Source: Bacteroidia bacterium (GTDB lineage Bacteria; Bacteroidota; Bacteroidia; Flavobacteriales; Flavobacteriaceae). From it: DNA of 64,000 nt. Position numbers and translations under genes: made by a program. The stretch covers positions 186,001-250,000 of the forward strand of contig JAUIMB010000003.1 in NCBI GenBank assembly GCA_030432635.1. Reading direction: 5' to 3'. Under the pieces are notes generated by a model. The model was given only the letters and a program-made list of their open reading frames with translations, made no database searches and was not told the origin of the DNA. The first letter of the stretch is position 1; each line of letters opens with the position of its first letter. This document shows positions 1 to 8,749 of this stretch, one piece after another.

Positions 1-499
1 CGGAACTTGCTTTTGAGGCAGAATAAGGTGAATTAGGGTCGTATGCAGTGGTTTCGGTAAAAAATCCCGTGTGCCCAAGACTTCCATAGACCTCATCTGT
101 ACTGATATGGTAAAAGCGTTTTCCTTGGTATTGGTCTTTCCAACAGTTTTTGAAGGCATTCAGAAGATTCATCGTGCCTATGACGTTGGTCTTCACAAAG
201 GCCAAGGGATCCAATATTGATCGATCTACATGCGATTCGGCAGCAAGATGTATCACACTATCAAACTTATAGGTTTCAAAAAGTTCATTTATCAATGAAC
301 TATTAGTGATATCAGCTTTTAAAAATGTATAGTTTGATTTACTTTCAATGTCTTTCAGGTTTTCCAAGTTCCCTGCATAGGTTAGCGCATCAAGATTGAA
401 AATGTTGTAATCAGGATACTTTTCAACAAATAACCTTACAACATGAGACCCAATAAAACCTGCACCTCCTGTAATTAATATTGATTGATTATCCTTCAT
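1..499 (-). CDS. rfbB: dTDP-glucose 4,6-dehydratase RmlB/RfbB, 3'-truncated by window edge
   Basis: Converts dTDP-D-glucose to dTDP-4-keto-6-deoxyglucose, the second step of dTDP-rhamnose (and related deoxysugar) supply for surface polysaccharide; cytoplasmic. I translated the minus strand from the ATG at 499: it opens MKDNQSILITGGAGFIGSH, a Rossmann GxxGxxG motif at residues 11-17, and continues through DALTYAGNL, AAESHVDRSI, the STDEVYG catalytic-region motif and YSASKASS (YxxxK) at the window edge. About 166 residues are visible, roughly half of the usual ~350. The start overlaps the end of the upstream Wzz-like gene by 11 nt, so the two are translationally coupled within one polysaccharide operon reading off the left edge. 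Family assignment is firm. Confidence 0.93.
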   Translation of the reverse strand, partial: MKDNQSILITGGAGFIGSHVVRLFVEKYPDYNIFNLDALTYAGNLENLKDIESKSNYTFLKADITNSSLINELFETYKFDSVIHLAAESHVDRSILDPLAFVKTNVIGTMNLLNAFKNCWKDQYQGKRFYHISTDEVYGSLGHTGFFTETTAYDPNSPYSASKASS

Positions 500-1544
500 A
501 GTTTTTTACGAACCTTATAAGTTTTGATGTCAAAAACATTAAACTCAATACTAAAAAGCCTAAAATTGGAAAGATGATAGAATATCTATCTATAAATTCT
601 TTCTTTAATTCACCGACAGCTTGAAAGTCAGAAATAACATCATAATAGACATCTTCTTCAACTTTTTCTTGATCTAGTTTACGCATCTGATCCCTCAACT
701 GAATTTCCTTGTTCAGTAGTTCATATTCGCGCGTGTTGGATTTATCCTTATCCAATGCTAATCCGTCTCCTAACTTCAATGCTGAAATAGATGATTTTGA
801 CTCCTCTTCCAGCACATCGATATAGACTTTTTGAAGTGAGTCTATTTCTTCAATAGCTTCAAGAATGTTTTGCTTTTGAATAAAATTTAAAGAATCCTTT
901 TTCTTCTTTTTATTCATAGAATATTCATTGGAAAATGAGGCATTGATCCCTTCCCTTAAGTCCAGGAAAACATCTTTCTTCTGGGATTCCACAATGATTT
1001 CGAATTCATTGCCTGAAGAGATTTCCTCGTTTTCAATAAAATCTTTAAATGAAATATTAGGAGCAATTGTGCTATCTATTGATTGGAGAAATCTTTCGTA
1101 TCGCAATAATTGGTTGTTCTCAGACTCGAAGGCAAAGCCTACTTCGAAGGATTTAATTTTTTTTATAGTGTCTTTATGAATATTAAAGATTGAAGCTAGT
1201 TTTCTATATTCATCATTGTCTAATAATGCATCATAATATTTGATGTTCTTTATCATGTGGTATTTCGTATCAAAATACGGTCTAACCAACATGCTTGAAG
1301 TATAAATCTTTGGCTTGGTTTTTTCTAGAGTATAACCTGCTACCGCCAAAACAACCAAAACAACCGCAATCAATTTGAAATTATCGATTATAGCTTTTAG
1401 AGCAAAAATTATTACTGAGAAAATGGATTTGAAAATCGACCGTATAAACCTATAGAAACGATCAAAAAGATTTCCAATGGCCTTAAAAAGCTGTCCTAAA
1501 TCCACTTCTTCTGAAGTTTGGTTATTAGGTAATTTATCACTCAT
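489..1544 (-). CDS. Wzz/chain-length-determinant-like inner-membrane protein
   Basis: 351 residues with the Wzz/PCP topology: a cytoplasmic N-terminus, a transmembrane helix at about 56-72, a long periplasmic charged and coiled-coil-prone region (about 75-320), and a second helix at about 322-341 with a short basic tail. Such proteins set polysaccharide chain length or act as polysaccharide co-polymerases; there is no tyrosine-kinase domain. It lies directly upstream of rfbB with an 11-nt overlap, which supports a role in O-antigen or exopolysaccharide assembly. The first 50 residues are unusually Phe-rich and amphipathic before the first true helix. Function rests on topology and neighbourhood; sequence motifs are weak in this family. 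Confidence 0.72.
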   Translation of the reverse strand: MSDKLPNNQTSEEVDLGQLFKAIGNLFDRFYRFIRSIFKSIFSVIIFALKAIIDNFKLIAVVLVVLAVAGYTLEKTKPKIYTSSMLVRPYFDTKYHMIKNIKYYDALLDNDEYRKLASIFNIHKDTIKKIKSFEVGFAFESENNQLLRYERFLQSIDSTIAPNISFKDFIENEEISSGNEFEIIVESQKKDVFLDLREGINASFSNEYSMNKKKKKDSLNFIQKQNILEAIEEIDSLQKVYIDVLEEESKSSISALKLGDGLALDKDKSNTREYELLNKEIQLRDQMRKLDQEKVEEDVYYDVISDFQAVGELKKEFIDRYSIIFPILGFLVLSLMFLTSKLIRFVKNYEG

Positions 1545-1555
1545 AATGTACTATG

Positions 1556-3253
1556 TTAATTATCAAATATTTGTTGCAAGATCTTGCGTGTTATTATGTA
1601 TGTTGGCTTAACTCCTGAAGTTCCTAGACCTCCAGAAGCAAGTGTGCTTCCTGTCTCTAATGGATTATCACTTGCATAATAAGCATATCTAACCTTGACA
1701 TCAGGATTAATGCTTCCTCGAACTTTTGATGCAGCCTGAATGGCTTTCTGATAGTGAGCACCTTCCATTTCAAGCCCAATGACATTCCACGTAGAGTTAT
1801 AAAAGAACTTTAAAATTTCCTTATTTTGAAGTGAAGTTCCCAAAACCGTTATCATGGAGCCTTCATAAATATCGACGCCTTGACCTTCTAAATCTGACTT
1901 ACTCAGTTCGTTCTTAAATGGGTAGTTGTCTGCTGTTCCTTCAAAAATATGAGCAGAAGGTATCATGACATCACCTTTTCCTCCTTCCAAAATACCTGCT
2001 TTTCCCATAATAGATACCGACTCAACATTTAGGTGTACTTGTTCGCCATTGACCTTAATTGGCTTAAACAACTCGTCTATGGTTTCATAGGCTTGCTCTC
2101 CAAAGGCATAATCCATAACAAATATGACCGGTTTTTCATCGTCATTATCCGTGTTCTCAATCTGTAAATCTGTCTTGGAGAAGTCTATTTTTGCGGTATC
2201 AAAAATTTGAACATCAATGTTGGTTCCAGAACTGTCTTTTATATAGGTCATTCCACTCTGCAACGCCACTTTTGTTATTTTATTGCGCAGATCATTATTT
2301 TCTTTTTGACTTATGGCCTCATACACTTCGAAAATATTCTTTTTTGAAGTCATTGGTTTTAAGGCGATAGGCGCAAAGATTGAATTCATTACACTGTGCA
2401 TGTTGGCGCTTATCACATGAATTGGACGACGCAGTAAATTGTTTTCATGCAGCACTGCTTTAATGTTGTCTGCCCAAATCTCTCCATGGATATGATGCCC
2501 TAAACGCTCTCGTAGTACATTACTAAATGTTACAGAGCGCTTTTTATTGTGTATGACTTCTTCGATAGCAAGTTTTCCTAACCAGTATATAATGTGTAGC
2601 AGTCGTTCCGGTTTTTCCTTCGTTGTAAACTGAGCATGCGCATTTGTAAGCTCTTCAAATGTTCTGCCTAATATATTTGCTGTATGTGTTATCGCGATTT
2701 CCCGTTCTTGCTGAGTCAATTTCTTCTTTGACAATACGGCTTTTTCAAGTTTTACCCAATCACGTGTTGTCGACCCTTGCTCGTCAATCAAGACTCTTTT
2801 ACTGATTTTATGGGATTCGATGAATAAAAAGGTAAGATGTGTTAAAATATCGTAGATTTCAGAACGTCCTCTGGTAATCTCTATATTCATCTGTTCGTCA
2901 TCAATACGATAGCAATTACGACGACGCTTTGGAGGAATAATTGGCTTGAAATGCGAGTTTCCATAACCTTCATCGCTTGTTAGGTTGATAAAAGAGCATT
3001 CTTCAATACCTTCAGGTAGCCTGTCTATAACATAAAGCAAGCCTTCCAACTCTGCTTTATCTTCAGAAATAGAACCGTAAATCTCTGGCCTGAGCAGAAG
3101 AAGGGATTCTCTTAAGGTCTCACCCGAAACTCCCATCGGTTTGTAAAATCCACGATTGAATAAATGACGCATCGTAATGTACATTTTCTCTATCGCATTT
3201 GAACTCTCCTGAGCTCTTGTACGTCCGTGAATTTTCTTTTTACTCATCCGCAT
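1556..3253 (-). CDS. DUF6909-like protein with nucleoside-phosphorylase-like C-terminus
   Basis: 565 residues, no signal peptide or membrane helix, so probably cytoplasmic. I recall this as a Bacteroidota-restricted family (DUF6909 in current databases, from memory). The N-terminal ~340 residues look helical and have no motif I know. The C-terminal third has Gly-rich strands and GLEMEGAHY at 493-501, which resembles the (V/L)EMEGAA motif of the MTA/SAH nucleosidase/PNP superfamily where the Glu contacts the ribose, followed by YYASDNP. This suggests, but does not prove, a nucleoside-binding fold. It lies between the Wzz-like gene (11 nt) and the GH3 gene (22 nt) on the same strand. The start could be Met1 or Met3. 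Confidence 0.6.
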   Translation of the reverse strand: MRMSKKKIHGRTRAQESSNAIEKMYITMRHLFNRGFYKPMGVSGETLRESLLLLRPEIYGSISEDKAELEGLLYVIDRLPEGIEECSFINLTSDEGYGNSHFKPIIPPKRRRNCYRIDDEQMNIEITRGRSEIYDILTHLTFLFIESHKISKRVLIDEQGSTTRDWVKLEKAVLSKKKLTQQEREIAITHTANILGRTFEELTNAHAQFTTKEKPERLLHIIYWLGKLAIEEVIHNKKRSVTFSNVLRERLGHHIHGEIWADNIKAVLHENNLLRRPIHVISANMHSVMNSIFAPIALKPMTSKKNIFEVYEAISQKENNDLRNKITKVALQSGMTYIKDSSGTNIDVQIFDTAKIDFSKTDLQIENTDNDDEKPVIFVMDYAFGEQAYETIDELFKPIKVNGEQVHLNVESVSIMGKAGILEGGKGDVMIPSAHIFEGTADNYPFKNELSKSDLEGQGVDIYEGSMITVLGTSLQNKEILKFFYNSTWNVIGLEMEGAHYQKAIQAASKVRGSINPDVKVRYAYYASDNPLETGSTLASGGLGTSGVKPTYIITRKILQQIFDN

Positions 3254-3275
3254 AATTTTGCCGACAAATATAGTA

Positions 3276-4778
3276 TTATTTCGTCAATTTCTGAGCGTAA
3301 AGGGTATCGGCTATTTTGCGGTCATTAGATAGACGCGGAATCTTGTTTTGGCCTCCAAGTTTCCCAATGGATTTCATGTAATCCTGAAAACCATTCTTTT
3401 TGATCTTGGTAACTTTAAGTTGCTGAAGCACATGCCCTAAGATTAGGTCTTCATAATAGGTATTCTGTTTTTGCATTGAGCGGTCTATTGTCGCAGCAAA
3501 TTCTGAAATCTGATCTGGCGCTTTCTCGAACTCGATAAACCATTCATGATAGGGTAATCCTGATGTTGGGTTGATTTGTGGAGCAACCGTGAACTCCGTG
3601 ACTTGAATTGAGGTTCCTTCAATAGCTTCCTTCAGAGCTTGCTCAACTTCCTTTCCAATCACATGCTCTCCAAACGCCGAAATAAAGTGTTTAATGCGTC
3701 CAGAAACAATCACTCGATGTGGATTTGTTGACGTGAACTGTATGGTGTCACCAATGTTATAAGCCCAAAGTCCAGCATTTGTCGAAACGATCATCACATA
3801 ATTTACACCGACCACAACATCGGCAATTGTTAAACGCTTTGGGTTTGGTTCAAAAAAGGTATCAGATTCTATAAATTCATAGAAAATCCCAGAATTCAAT
3901 TGCAATAACATCCCTTTTTCATCCTGACGATCTTGAAAAGCAAAAAAGCCTTCGCTGGCAGGATACAGTTCTATACTATCAACTTTACGACCAATAAGGG
4001 TTTCAAATTTTGAACGGTAAGGCTCATAATTCACGCCTCCAAAAATAAAAAGGTTAAAGTTTTTGAACACCTCGCCTACCTTTCGTCCAGTTTTGGCTTG
4101 GATTTTTTCAAAATACATCTGAACCCAAGATGGAATGCCTGAAATCACCGTCATGTTCTCAGGCAAGGTTTCGTCGACTATGGCTTCAACCTTGGTTTCC
4201 CAGTCTTCAATACAATTGGTTTCCCAAGATGGCATTCGGTTTTTTTGAAGGTACTTCGGAACATAATGTGCAACTATTCCAGAAAGTCGACCTAATTGGA
4301 TACCGTTTTTCGCTTCGAGAATCGGACTCCCTTGCAAAAAAATCATTTTTCCGTTAACGAATGTACTGTTACCGGTTTCTGCAATATACATTAAAATAGC
4401 ATTCCTTGCTGCTTCGACATGTGTCGGCATACTTTCCTTGGTCAAAGGAATGTACTTAGCTCCTGATGTTGTTCCCGAAGTTTTGGCAAAATACAACGGT
4501 TTGCCTTTCCATAGAATATCCGCTTCGCCCTGAACAACCTTATCAATGTATGATTTCAATCCTTCATAGTCACGAATTGGGACACGTTCTACATAGTCTT
4601 CATGGTTCGTGATAGCCTGAAAATCATGATCCTTCCCAAACTGGGTATTGGCTGCATCCTTTATCAATTGCTGAAACACCTTGTGTTGTGTTTCAATTGG
4701 ATTGCTGGACCACTTATCAATGGATTTCTTGATGTGCCTTGCAAATAATTTGGCAAGCTTCGGTTTTAAGGACAACAT
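3276..4778 (-). CDS. GH3 auxin-responsive-promoter family protein (acyl-adenylating amide synthetase fold)
   Basis: 500 residues, full length for bacterial GH3 proteins. GH3 enzymes belong to the ANL superfamily and in plants adenylate a carboxylic acid and join it to an amino acid; the bacterial substrate is unknown. SGTTSGAKYIPLT at 101-113 is the P-loop-like ATP-binding motif, and YPASEGF in the middle and the VSGRIKHF(I)SAFGEHV stretch correspond to further adenylate-binding motifs of the family. Its ATG overlaps the stop of the upstream M23 peptidase by one base, so the two genes are translationally coupled. Family call is strong, substrate unknown. Confidence 0.85.
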   Translation of the reverse strand: MLSLKPKLAKLFARHIKKSIDKWSSNPIETQHKVFQQLIKDAANTQFGKDHDFQAITNHEDYVERVPIRDYEGLKSYIDKVVQGEADILWKGKPLYFAKTSGTTSGAKYIPLTKESMPTHVEAARNAILMYIAETGNSTFVNGKMIFLQGSPILEAKNGIQLGRLSGIVAHYVPKYLQKNRMPSWETNCIEDWETKVEAIVDETLPENMTVISGIPSWVQMYFEKIQAKTGRKVGEVFKNFNLFIFGGVNYEPYRSKFETLIGRKVDSIELYPASEGFFAFQDRQDEKGMLLQLNSGIFYEFIESDTFFEPNPKRLTIADVVVGVNYVMIVSTNAGLWAYNIGDTIQFTSTNPHRVIVSGRIKHFISAFGEHVIGKEVEQALKEAIEGTSIQVTEFTVAPQINPTSGLPYHEWFIEFEKAPDQISEFAATIDRSMQKQNTYYEDLILGHVLQQLKVTKIKKNGFQDYMKSIGKLGGQNKIPRLSNDRKIADTLYAQKLTK

Positions 4779-5644
4779 TATTTGAAATCTATATAATTGG
4801 TTGGATTAACAGGATAACCTTTACTCCAAAGTTCAAAATGTAGATGCGGTCCTGAGGTCAATTCTCCCGAATTTCCAGCCATGGCAATTACCTCTCCCGA
4901 TTTCACTAAATCGCCTTGTTGCTTCGTCAATGAAGCATTGTGTTTGTACACAGAAATAAGGTCGTAACTGTGTTCGATAATGACAACATAACCGGTTTCT
5001 GTTGTCCATTCGGCAAAAATTACCGTTCCATCCGCTGTAGCTTTAACAGGTGTGTCCTTAGCCACTACAATATCGACCGCAAAATGCTTTTCTGTCAGAT
5101 TATAACCTTCAGAAATTGTACCATTCACAGGTGGAAAAAGGACAAAGTTTGATGATTCTATAGTGGTTTCGAAGACATTATATTTATCTTCCTTGTCGAC
5201 CAACTCCCTAAGAAGCGAATCTTCCTTTGTCGGCTTTAAATCCAATTCATTGGGATTGATAGTCGAGGCATCAACAATAGAATCTCTTTTGAAATCCTCG
5301 ACACTGACATCACCAGTTAATACTTTTTTTATAGACTCGAAGTATTTTTCGTTGAGCTCTATGGCATTTTGAAGTGAGTCCGTTTTATAGTTCAATAAAG
5401 TCGCTTTCTTTTTTAAAGCTGTAGATGAATACCCAGGAATGTATTCTTTTAACGAAGTAAATGCAATCAACAATATCGTGCCAGCTATAAGTAAAATCGT
5501 TCCGAGCGACATAAACACAAAGACGTTAAGACGCGTGAGCTTTATAGCGAAGCGTTCTTCAAAAGTATCTTCATTCAAAACCACCAAACGATACTTATGC
5601 AGCAGTTTCTTTTTGAATTTTCTTTCTTTTTTATCGTTTGCCAT
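4778..5644 (-). CDS. M23 family membrane-anchored peptidase (murein hydrolase)
   Basis: 288 residues. A basic N-terminal tail is followed by one transmembrane helix at about 40-62, a coiled-coil stalk (about 75-160) and a C-terminal M23/LytM domain (about 170-288). The zinc ligands are visible: H187 and D191 (HFAVD) and the HLHFELW motif with H267/H269. Enzymes of this class cut peptide cross-links of peptidoglycan or activate amidases from the inner membrane. A TAnnTTTG-type -7 element (5652-5659, minus) lies only 7 nt before the ATG. It heads the GH3-containing transcript and is divergent from tatA. Confidence 0.88.
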   Translation of the reverse strand: MANDKKERKFKKKLLHKYRLVVLNEDTFEERFAIKLTRLNVFVFMSLGTILLIAGTILLIAFTSLKEYIPGYSSTALKKKATLLNYKTDSLQNAIELNEKYFESIKKVLTGDVSVEDFKRDSIVDASTINPNELDLKPTKEDSLLRELVDKEDKYNVFETTIESSNFVLFPPVNGTISEGYNLTEKHFAVDIVVAKDTPVKATADGTVIFAEWTTETGYVVIIEHSYDLISVYKHNASLTKQQGDLVKSGEVIAMAGNSGELTSGPHLHFELWSKGYPVNPTNYIDFK

Positions 5645-5732
5645 AAGAACACAAAATTAAATAAAATTACTCCAAGTTGCTTTTGTAAGTCTTAAAGTTT
5701 GGATTTAAGCAAATAAATAGAAGTTTAATTAT

Positions 5733-5740
5733 TAAATTTG
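5733..5740 (+). promoter_or_regulatory. Putative -7 element of tatA promoter
   Basis: TAAATTTG matches the Bacteroidota -7 consensus TAnnTTTG and lies 19 nt before the tatA ATG, a usual distance for a short leader. I see no good -33 TTG at standard spacing, so this is a half-supported promoter. Confidence 0.35.
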
Positions 5741-5759
5741 TGGCTCAAAAGTAAACGTT

Positions 5760-5948
5760 ATGATAACATCAAGCATTTTTTTAGCGCCAGGAGCGTGGCA
5801 GATTATTTTAATTGTAGTCGTGGTTCTATTGTTGTTTGGAGGAAAGAAAATCCCTGAACTCATGAGAGGTCTTGGAAGCGGTATCAAGGAATTTAAGGAT
5901 GCCAGTAAAGCAGAAGACAAACCATCTGCAACAGATAATAAAGAATAG
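5760..5948 (+). CDS. tatA: Sec-independent protein translocase subunit TatA/E
   Basis: 62 residues, typical for TatA. One N-terminal hydrophobic helix (about 12-25, [14 protein letters not shown]) leads into the hallmark [20 protein letters not shown] hinge and amphipathic helix, then a short polar tail. TatA oligomerises in the inner membrane to form the pore-like assembly that exports folded twin-arginine substrates with TatC. It stands alone here, bounded by a divergent M23 gene and its own terminator; tatC is not in the window. Assignment is firm. Confidence 0.95.
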   Translation: MITSSIFLAPGAWQIILIVVVVLLLFGGKKIPELMRGLGSGIKEFKDASKAEDKPSATDNKE

Positions 5949-5970
5949 ATATTTCGGAAATTCTATAAAA

Positions 5971-6000
5971 AAAGGCACGAAATACGTGCCTTTTTCTTTT
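5971..6000 (+). terminator. Rho-independent terminator after tatA
   Basis: AGGCACG-AAATA-CGTGCCT stem-loop flanked by A and T tracts, starting 22 nt after the tatA stop. The symmetric A/T flanks mean it could also end the convergent minus-strand transcript coming from the DUF4837 gene. Confidence 0.85.
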
Positions 6001-6017
6001 TATACGACTTTTACAAG

Positions 6018-6992
6018 CTATTGAATTGCTATCGATTTGATAATGGATTCTAACTCGAAGATATAATCACGTTTCGGGATAGAAGGCGCAAACACATAGC
6101 CTTCAACAATCACATAGCGATCGTTTACTTTATCTTCTATGGCATAATTGATAAATGGTCCAGACATAAAAGCGTTTTTTAAATCCCAAAGTCCTCTGGT
6201 TTCATACGTTGGCTTGTTATCAACAATAATGTCACTTATGAATGGCGTAAACGCTTCTTCAGTTCCCATAAATGTTCCTTCGGCAGCACCTTCTATATGA
6301 ATTTTTCCTACAGAATCCCTAACCCTTACAATATCTACAACTGCACTATCTCCCTTTCTTATGGTTGACAGCGGAACCTCGTACAATAACATATCGACAT
6401 TTCCAGTCTTGATATCTCTTCTAATCCAGAAGAAATCTTCTTCAGATTTTGCAATGCGATAGGCTGATGGAAATCGTAATGAAAATCCTAAGTTTTTCTT
6501 TATCGGATCATCATTAAATAATGATTTGCTTGTTCGCAACTGTCTTTCTGTAATTTCAGTTTTATTGAAGGCATCAACAATTTTTTCAGAATTTTGCTTT
6601 ATTTGTTCTATAATTTCATCATTGGTTTGTCCCGAAATCACTACCATTGTTTGAGGTCTTGCATAAGCATCGGTCGCAATCTTGGTGGCCGCATCTTTTC
6701 CTTTTACTATTTGTAAAACGGTTCTGTTTTTTCTAGCAAAACCTGAAAAAACCTGTGTTGGCATTTGGCTCATTGAAAAACGAGGTTCTTCCTTAGACAA
6801 GCCTTCAATTGGAGCCGCAAGAACATCTCGAATCGCATCTCCTACTTGATTTTCCCAAAGGACATTATCAGCAACTACGACGATACTATTGATGTCACCC
6901 GAAGATTTGGGAACATAACGTTTCTCATTCTTGTCATTACAAGAGAAGCATACGGTCACAATCAACAGTATGCCAAGAATATTTTTTACCAT
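6018..6992 (-). CDS. DUF4837 family lipoprotein
   Basis: 324 residues with a lipoprotein signal peptide (hydrophobic 4-16, lipobox ending in Cys at VCFSC). The remainder matches what I remember of DUF4837, a Bacteroidota-only family of unknown function. It lies 20 nt downstream of the lytic transglycosylase gene, so the pair is probably one operon, which hints at a role in the cell envelope. No catalytic motif is evident. Confidence 0.8.
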   Translation of the reverse strand: MVKNILGILLIVTVCFSCNDKNEKRYVPKSSGDINSIVVVADNVLWENQVGDAIRDVLAAPIEGLSKEEPRFSMSQMPTQVFSGFARKNRTVLQIVKGKDAATKIATDAYARPQTMVVISGQTNDEIIEQIKQNSEKIVDAFNKTEITERQLRTSKSLFNDDPIKKNLGFSLRFPSAYRIAKSEEDFFWIRRDIKTGNVDMLLYEVPLSTIRKGDSAVVDIVRVRDSVGKIHIEGAAEGTFMGTEEAFTPFISDIIVDNKPTYETRGLWDLKNAFMSGPFINYAIEDKVNDRYVIVEGYVFAPSIPKRDYIFELESIIKSIAIQ

Positions 6993-7012
6993 GAGTTCTG
7001 AATTTATTTCGC

Positions 7013-8611
7013 TTATTTGGAAACGACAAGTGTCATTCCAATTTTGAGTTTGTTACTGCGAATATCGTTCCAATCTTTGATATTTTGAACAGAAACTCCA
7101 GGAAATTTTTGCGAAATGCTCCAAAGTGAATCGCCTTTTTTCACTCTGTAAGTTGATTTTCCCTCGGTATTGATTACCTTTTTTGGTTTGGCTTGAGCCA
7201 CTTTACTAGCAGAGGCTGTAGGTTTTCGCGGATAAATTGTTAGGCGTTGGCCAATCTTGAGGTTGTTGCTTCTTAAACCGTTCCAGCGTTTAATTTGACT
7301 GACACGAACTCCGTATCGTCTAGCAATTTTCCCAAGGTAGTCTCCAGATTTCACGCGATACCTAACTTTGCTATCCGAATCAAAAAACTGAGGAAGCGGT
7401 TTCTCTCGTTTGTTCAATTCTGATTCAACGTGCGCATAGATTTGTTGTTCATTTGTTACAAACTTACCAATAGCCTCTCGTGGTAATCGCAATGTATAAT
7501 TTTCACCTTTGATATACGGAATGATATCCAATTTGTACGAAGGATTTAAAAATTGAAGCTGTTCCATGGGTACATCCACAAGCTCTGAGACCTGATCTAA
7601 CGTAATCATCTTTTTGACATGTATAGTATCTGTCTCAACATAATGATAGTTAGGACGTGCCTTTTTAAAGCCATGTTCTTCGGCAAACTCGAAAATGTAC
7701 ATGGTTGCCAAAAAAGCTGGTAAATAACCAGCGGTTTCCCGTGGAAGATGCGGTCTAATATTCCAATAGTTTTCATATCCTCCAGATCGACGTATGGCTT
7801 TGGTCACATTTCCTGGTCCCGAATTATATGCTGCCAACGCTAAGTCCCAATCTCCAAAAATCTTATATAATTTTGCCAAGTATTTACTGGCTGCAACCGT
7901 AGATTTAATAGGATCACTTCGTTCATCAACATAGCTACTAACGTTTAGACCATATTCCTTCCCTGTTCCAAACATAAATTGCCACAAACCTGTCGCTCCA
8001 ACTCGAGAACGTGCTCTAGGCTTTAAGGCAGATTCAACAATAGCCAAATACTTCACCTCTAATGGAATGTCATGGTTGTCTAAACTTTCCTCAAACAGAG
8101 GAAAGTAGTAATCACTTAGGGACATCAACCTCGACATAGAATTTCGGCGATGTTTCAAATAGGATTTGATTACACTCTCAAGTGAAGGATTATATTCAAT
8201 GTTGAAAGGTGTTCGTGCATTAAGTCGCTGTAATCTGGCCTTTAAGGTGTCGGTCGATAGTTCGGGATAATCCACTGGTTCGTAGGTTAACTCAGAGACC
8301 GACTTATAAATCGTGTCAAATAAATTGTTGCTATACAATTCTTCCAGCCACTTTTTGTCTAATTCTGCTGCAAGTTTATTATCGGTAAGCGTTTTGATTT
8401 CAGTAGAATCAATGATTGGTTGTATATTGATTTGCTTCCTAAAAAAGGTCTTGCCATCAATTATGGTATCGACAACGTAAGTTTCGCCTTCGACAAAATC
8501 TGATTCTGTAAGTCGTTTTACTTCAGCAGGCTTCGGAATGGAATCCTGTCCAAAACATAATACACTACTAAGCAGAATACCAAAAGTTAGGGTTATAAAC
8601 TTGTTTTTCAT
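7013..8611 (-). CDS. MltD-like lytic transglycosylase with two LysM domains
   Basis: 532 residues. A signal peptide ends near FGQ (about 21). An SLT goose-lysozyme-type domain (about 170-320) has catalytic Glu at VESAL (E193), GLWQFM(F) and AAYNSGPGNV motifs. It is followed by two LysM peptidoglycan-binding modules at 416-461 and 486-532. The enzyme cleaves the MurNAc-GlcNAc bond with 1,6-anhydro product formation during wall turnover in the periplasm. Domain order equals E. coli MltD. Co-transcribed with the DUF4837 lipoprotein. Confidence 0.92.
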   Translation of the reverse strand: MKNKFITLTFGILLSSVLCFGQDSIPKPAEVKRLTESDFVEGETYVVDTIIDGKTFFRKQINIQPIIDSTEIKTLTDNKLAAELDKKWLEELYSNNLFDTIYKSVSELTYEPVDYPELSTDTLKARLQRLNARTPFNIEYNPSLESVIKSYLKHRRNSMSRLMSLSDYYFPLFEESLDNHDIPLEVKYLAIVESALKPRARSRVGATGLWQFMFGTGKEYGLNVSSYVDERSDPIKSTVAASKYLAKLYKIFGDWDLALAAYNSGPGNVTKAIRRSGGYENYWNIRPHLPRETAGYLPAFLATMYIFEFAEEHGFKKARPNYHYVETDTIHVKKMITLDQVSELVDVPMEQLQFLNPSYKLDIIPYIKGENYTLRLPREAIGKFVTNEQQIYAHVESELNKREKPLPQFFDSDSKVRYRVKSGDYLGKIARRYGVRVSQIKRWNGLRSNNLKIGQRLTIYPRKPTASASKVAQAKPKKVINTEGKSTYRVKKGDSLWSISQKFPGVSVQNIKDWNDIRSNKLKIGMTLVVSK

Positions 8612-8749
8612 TGGTATGTAGATTAACTTATCAAAAAACGATAAGTGTGCTAAAATCGTATTTTTACAGTTAAAATGAAAGTTTTATTAGATAATTTAAC
8701 ATTTTTTGTAGGTAAATTCCTAATATTCTTGTGTTTCATATTAACACCT

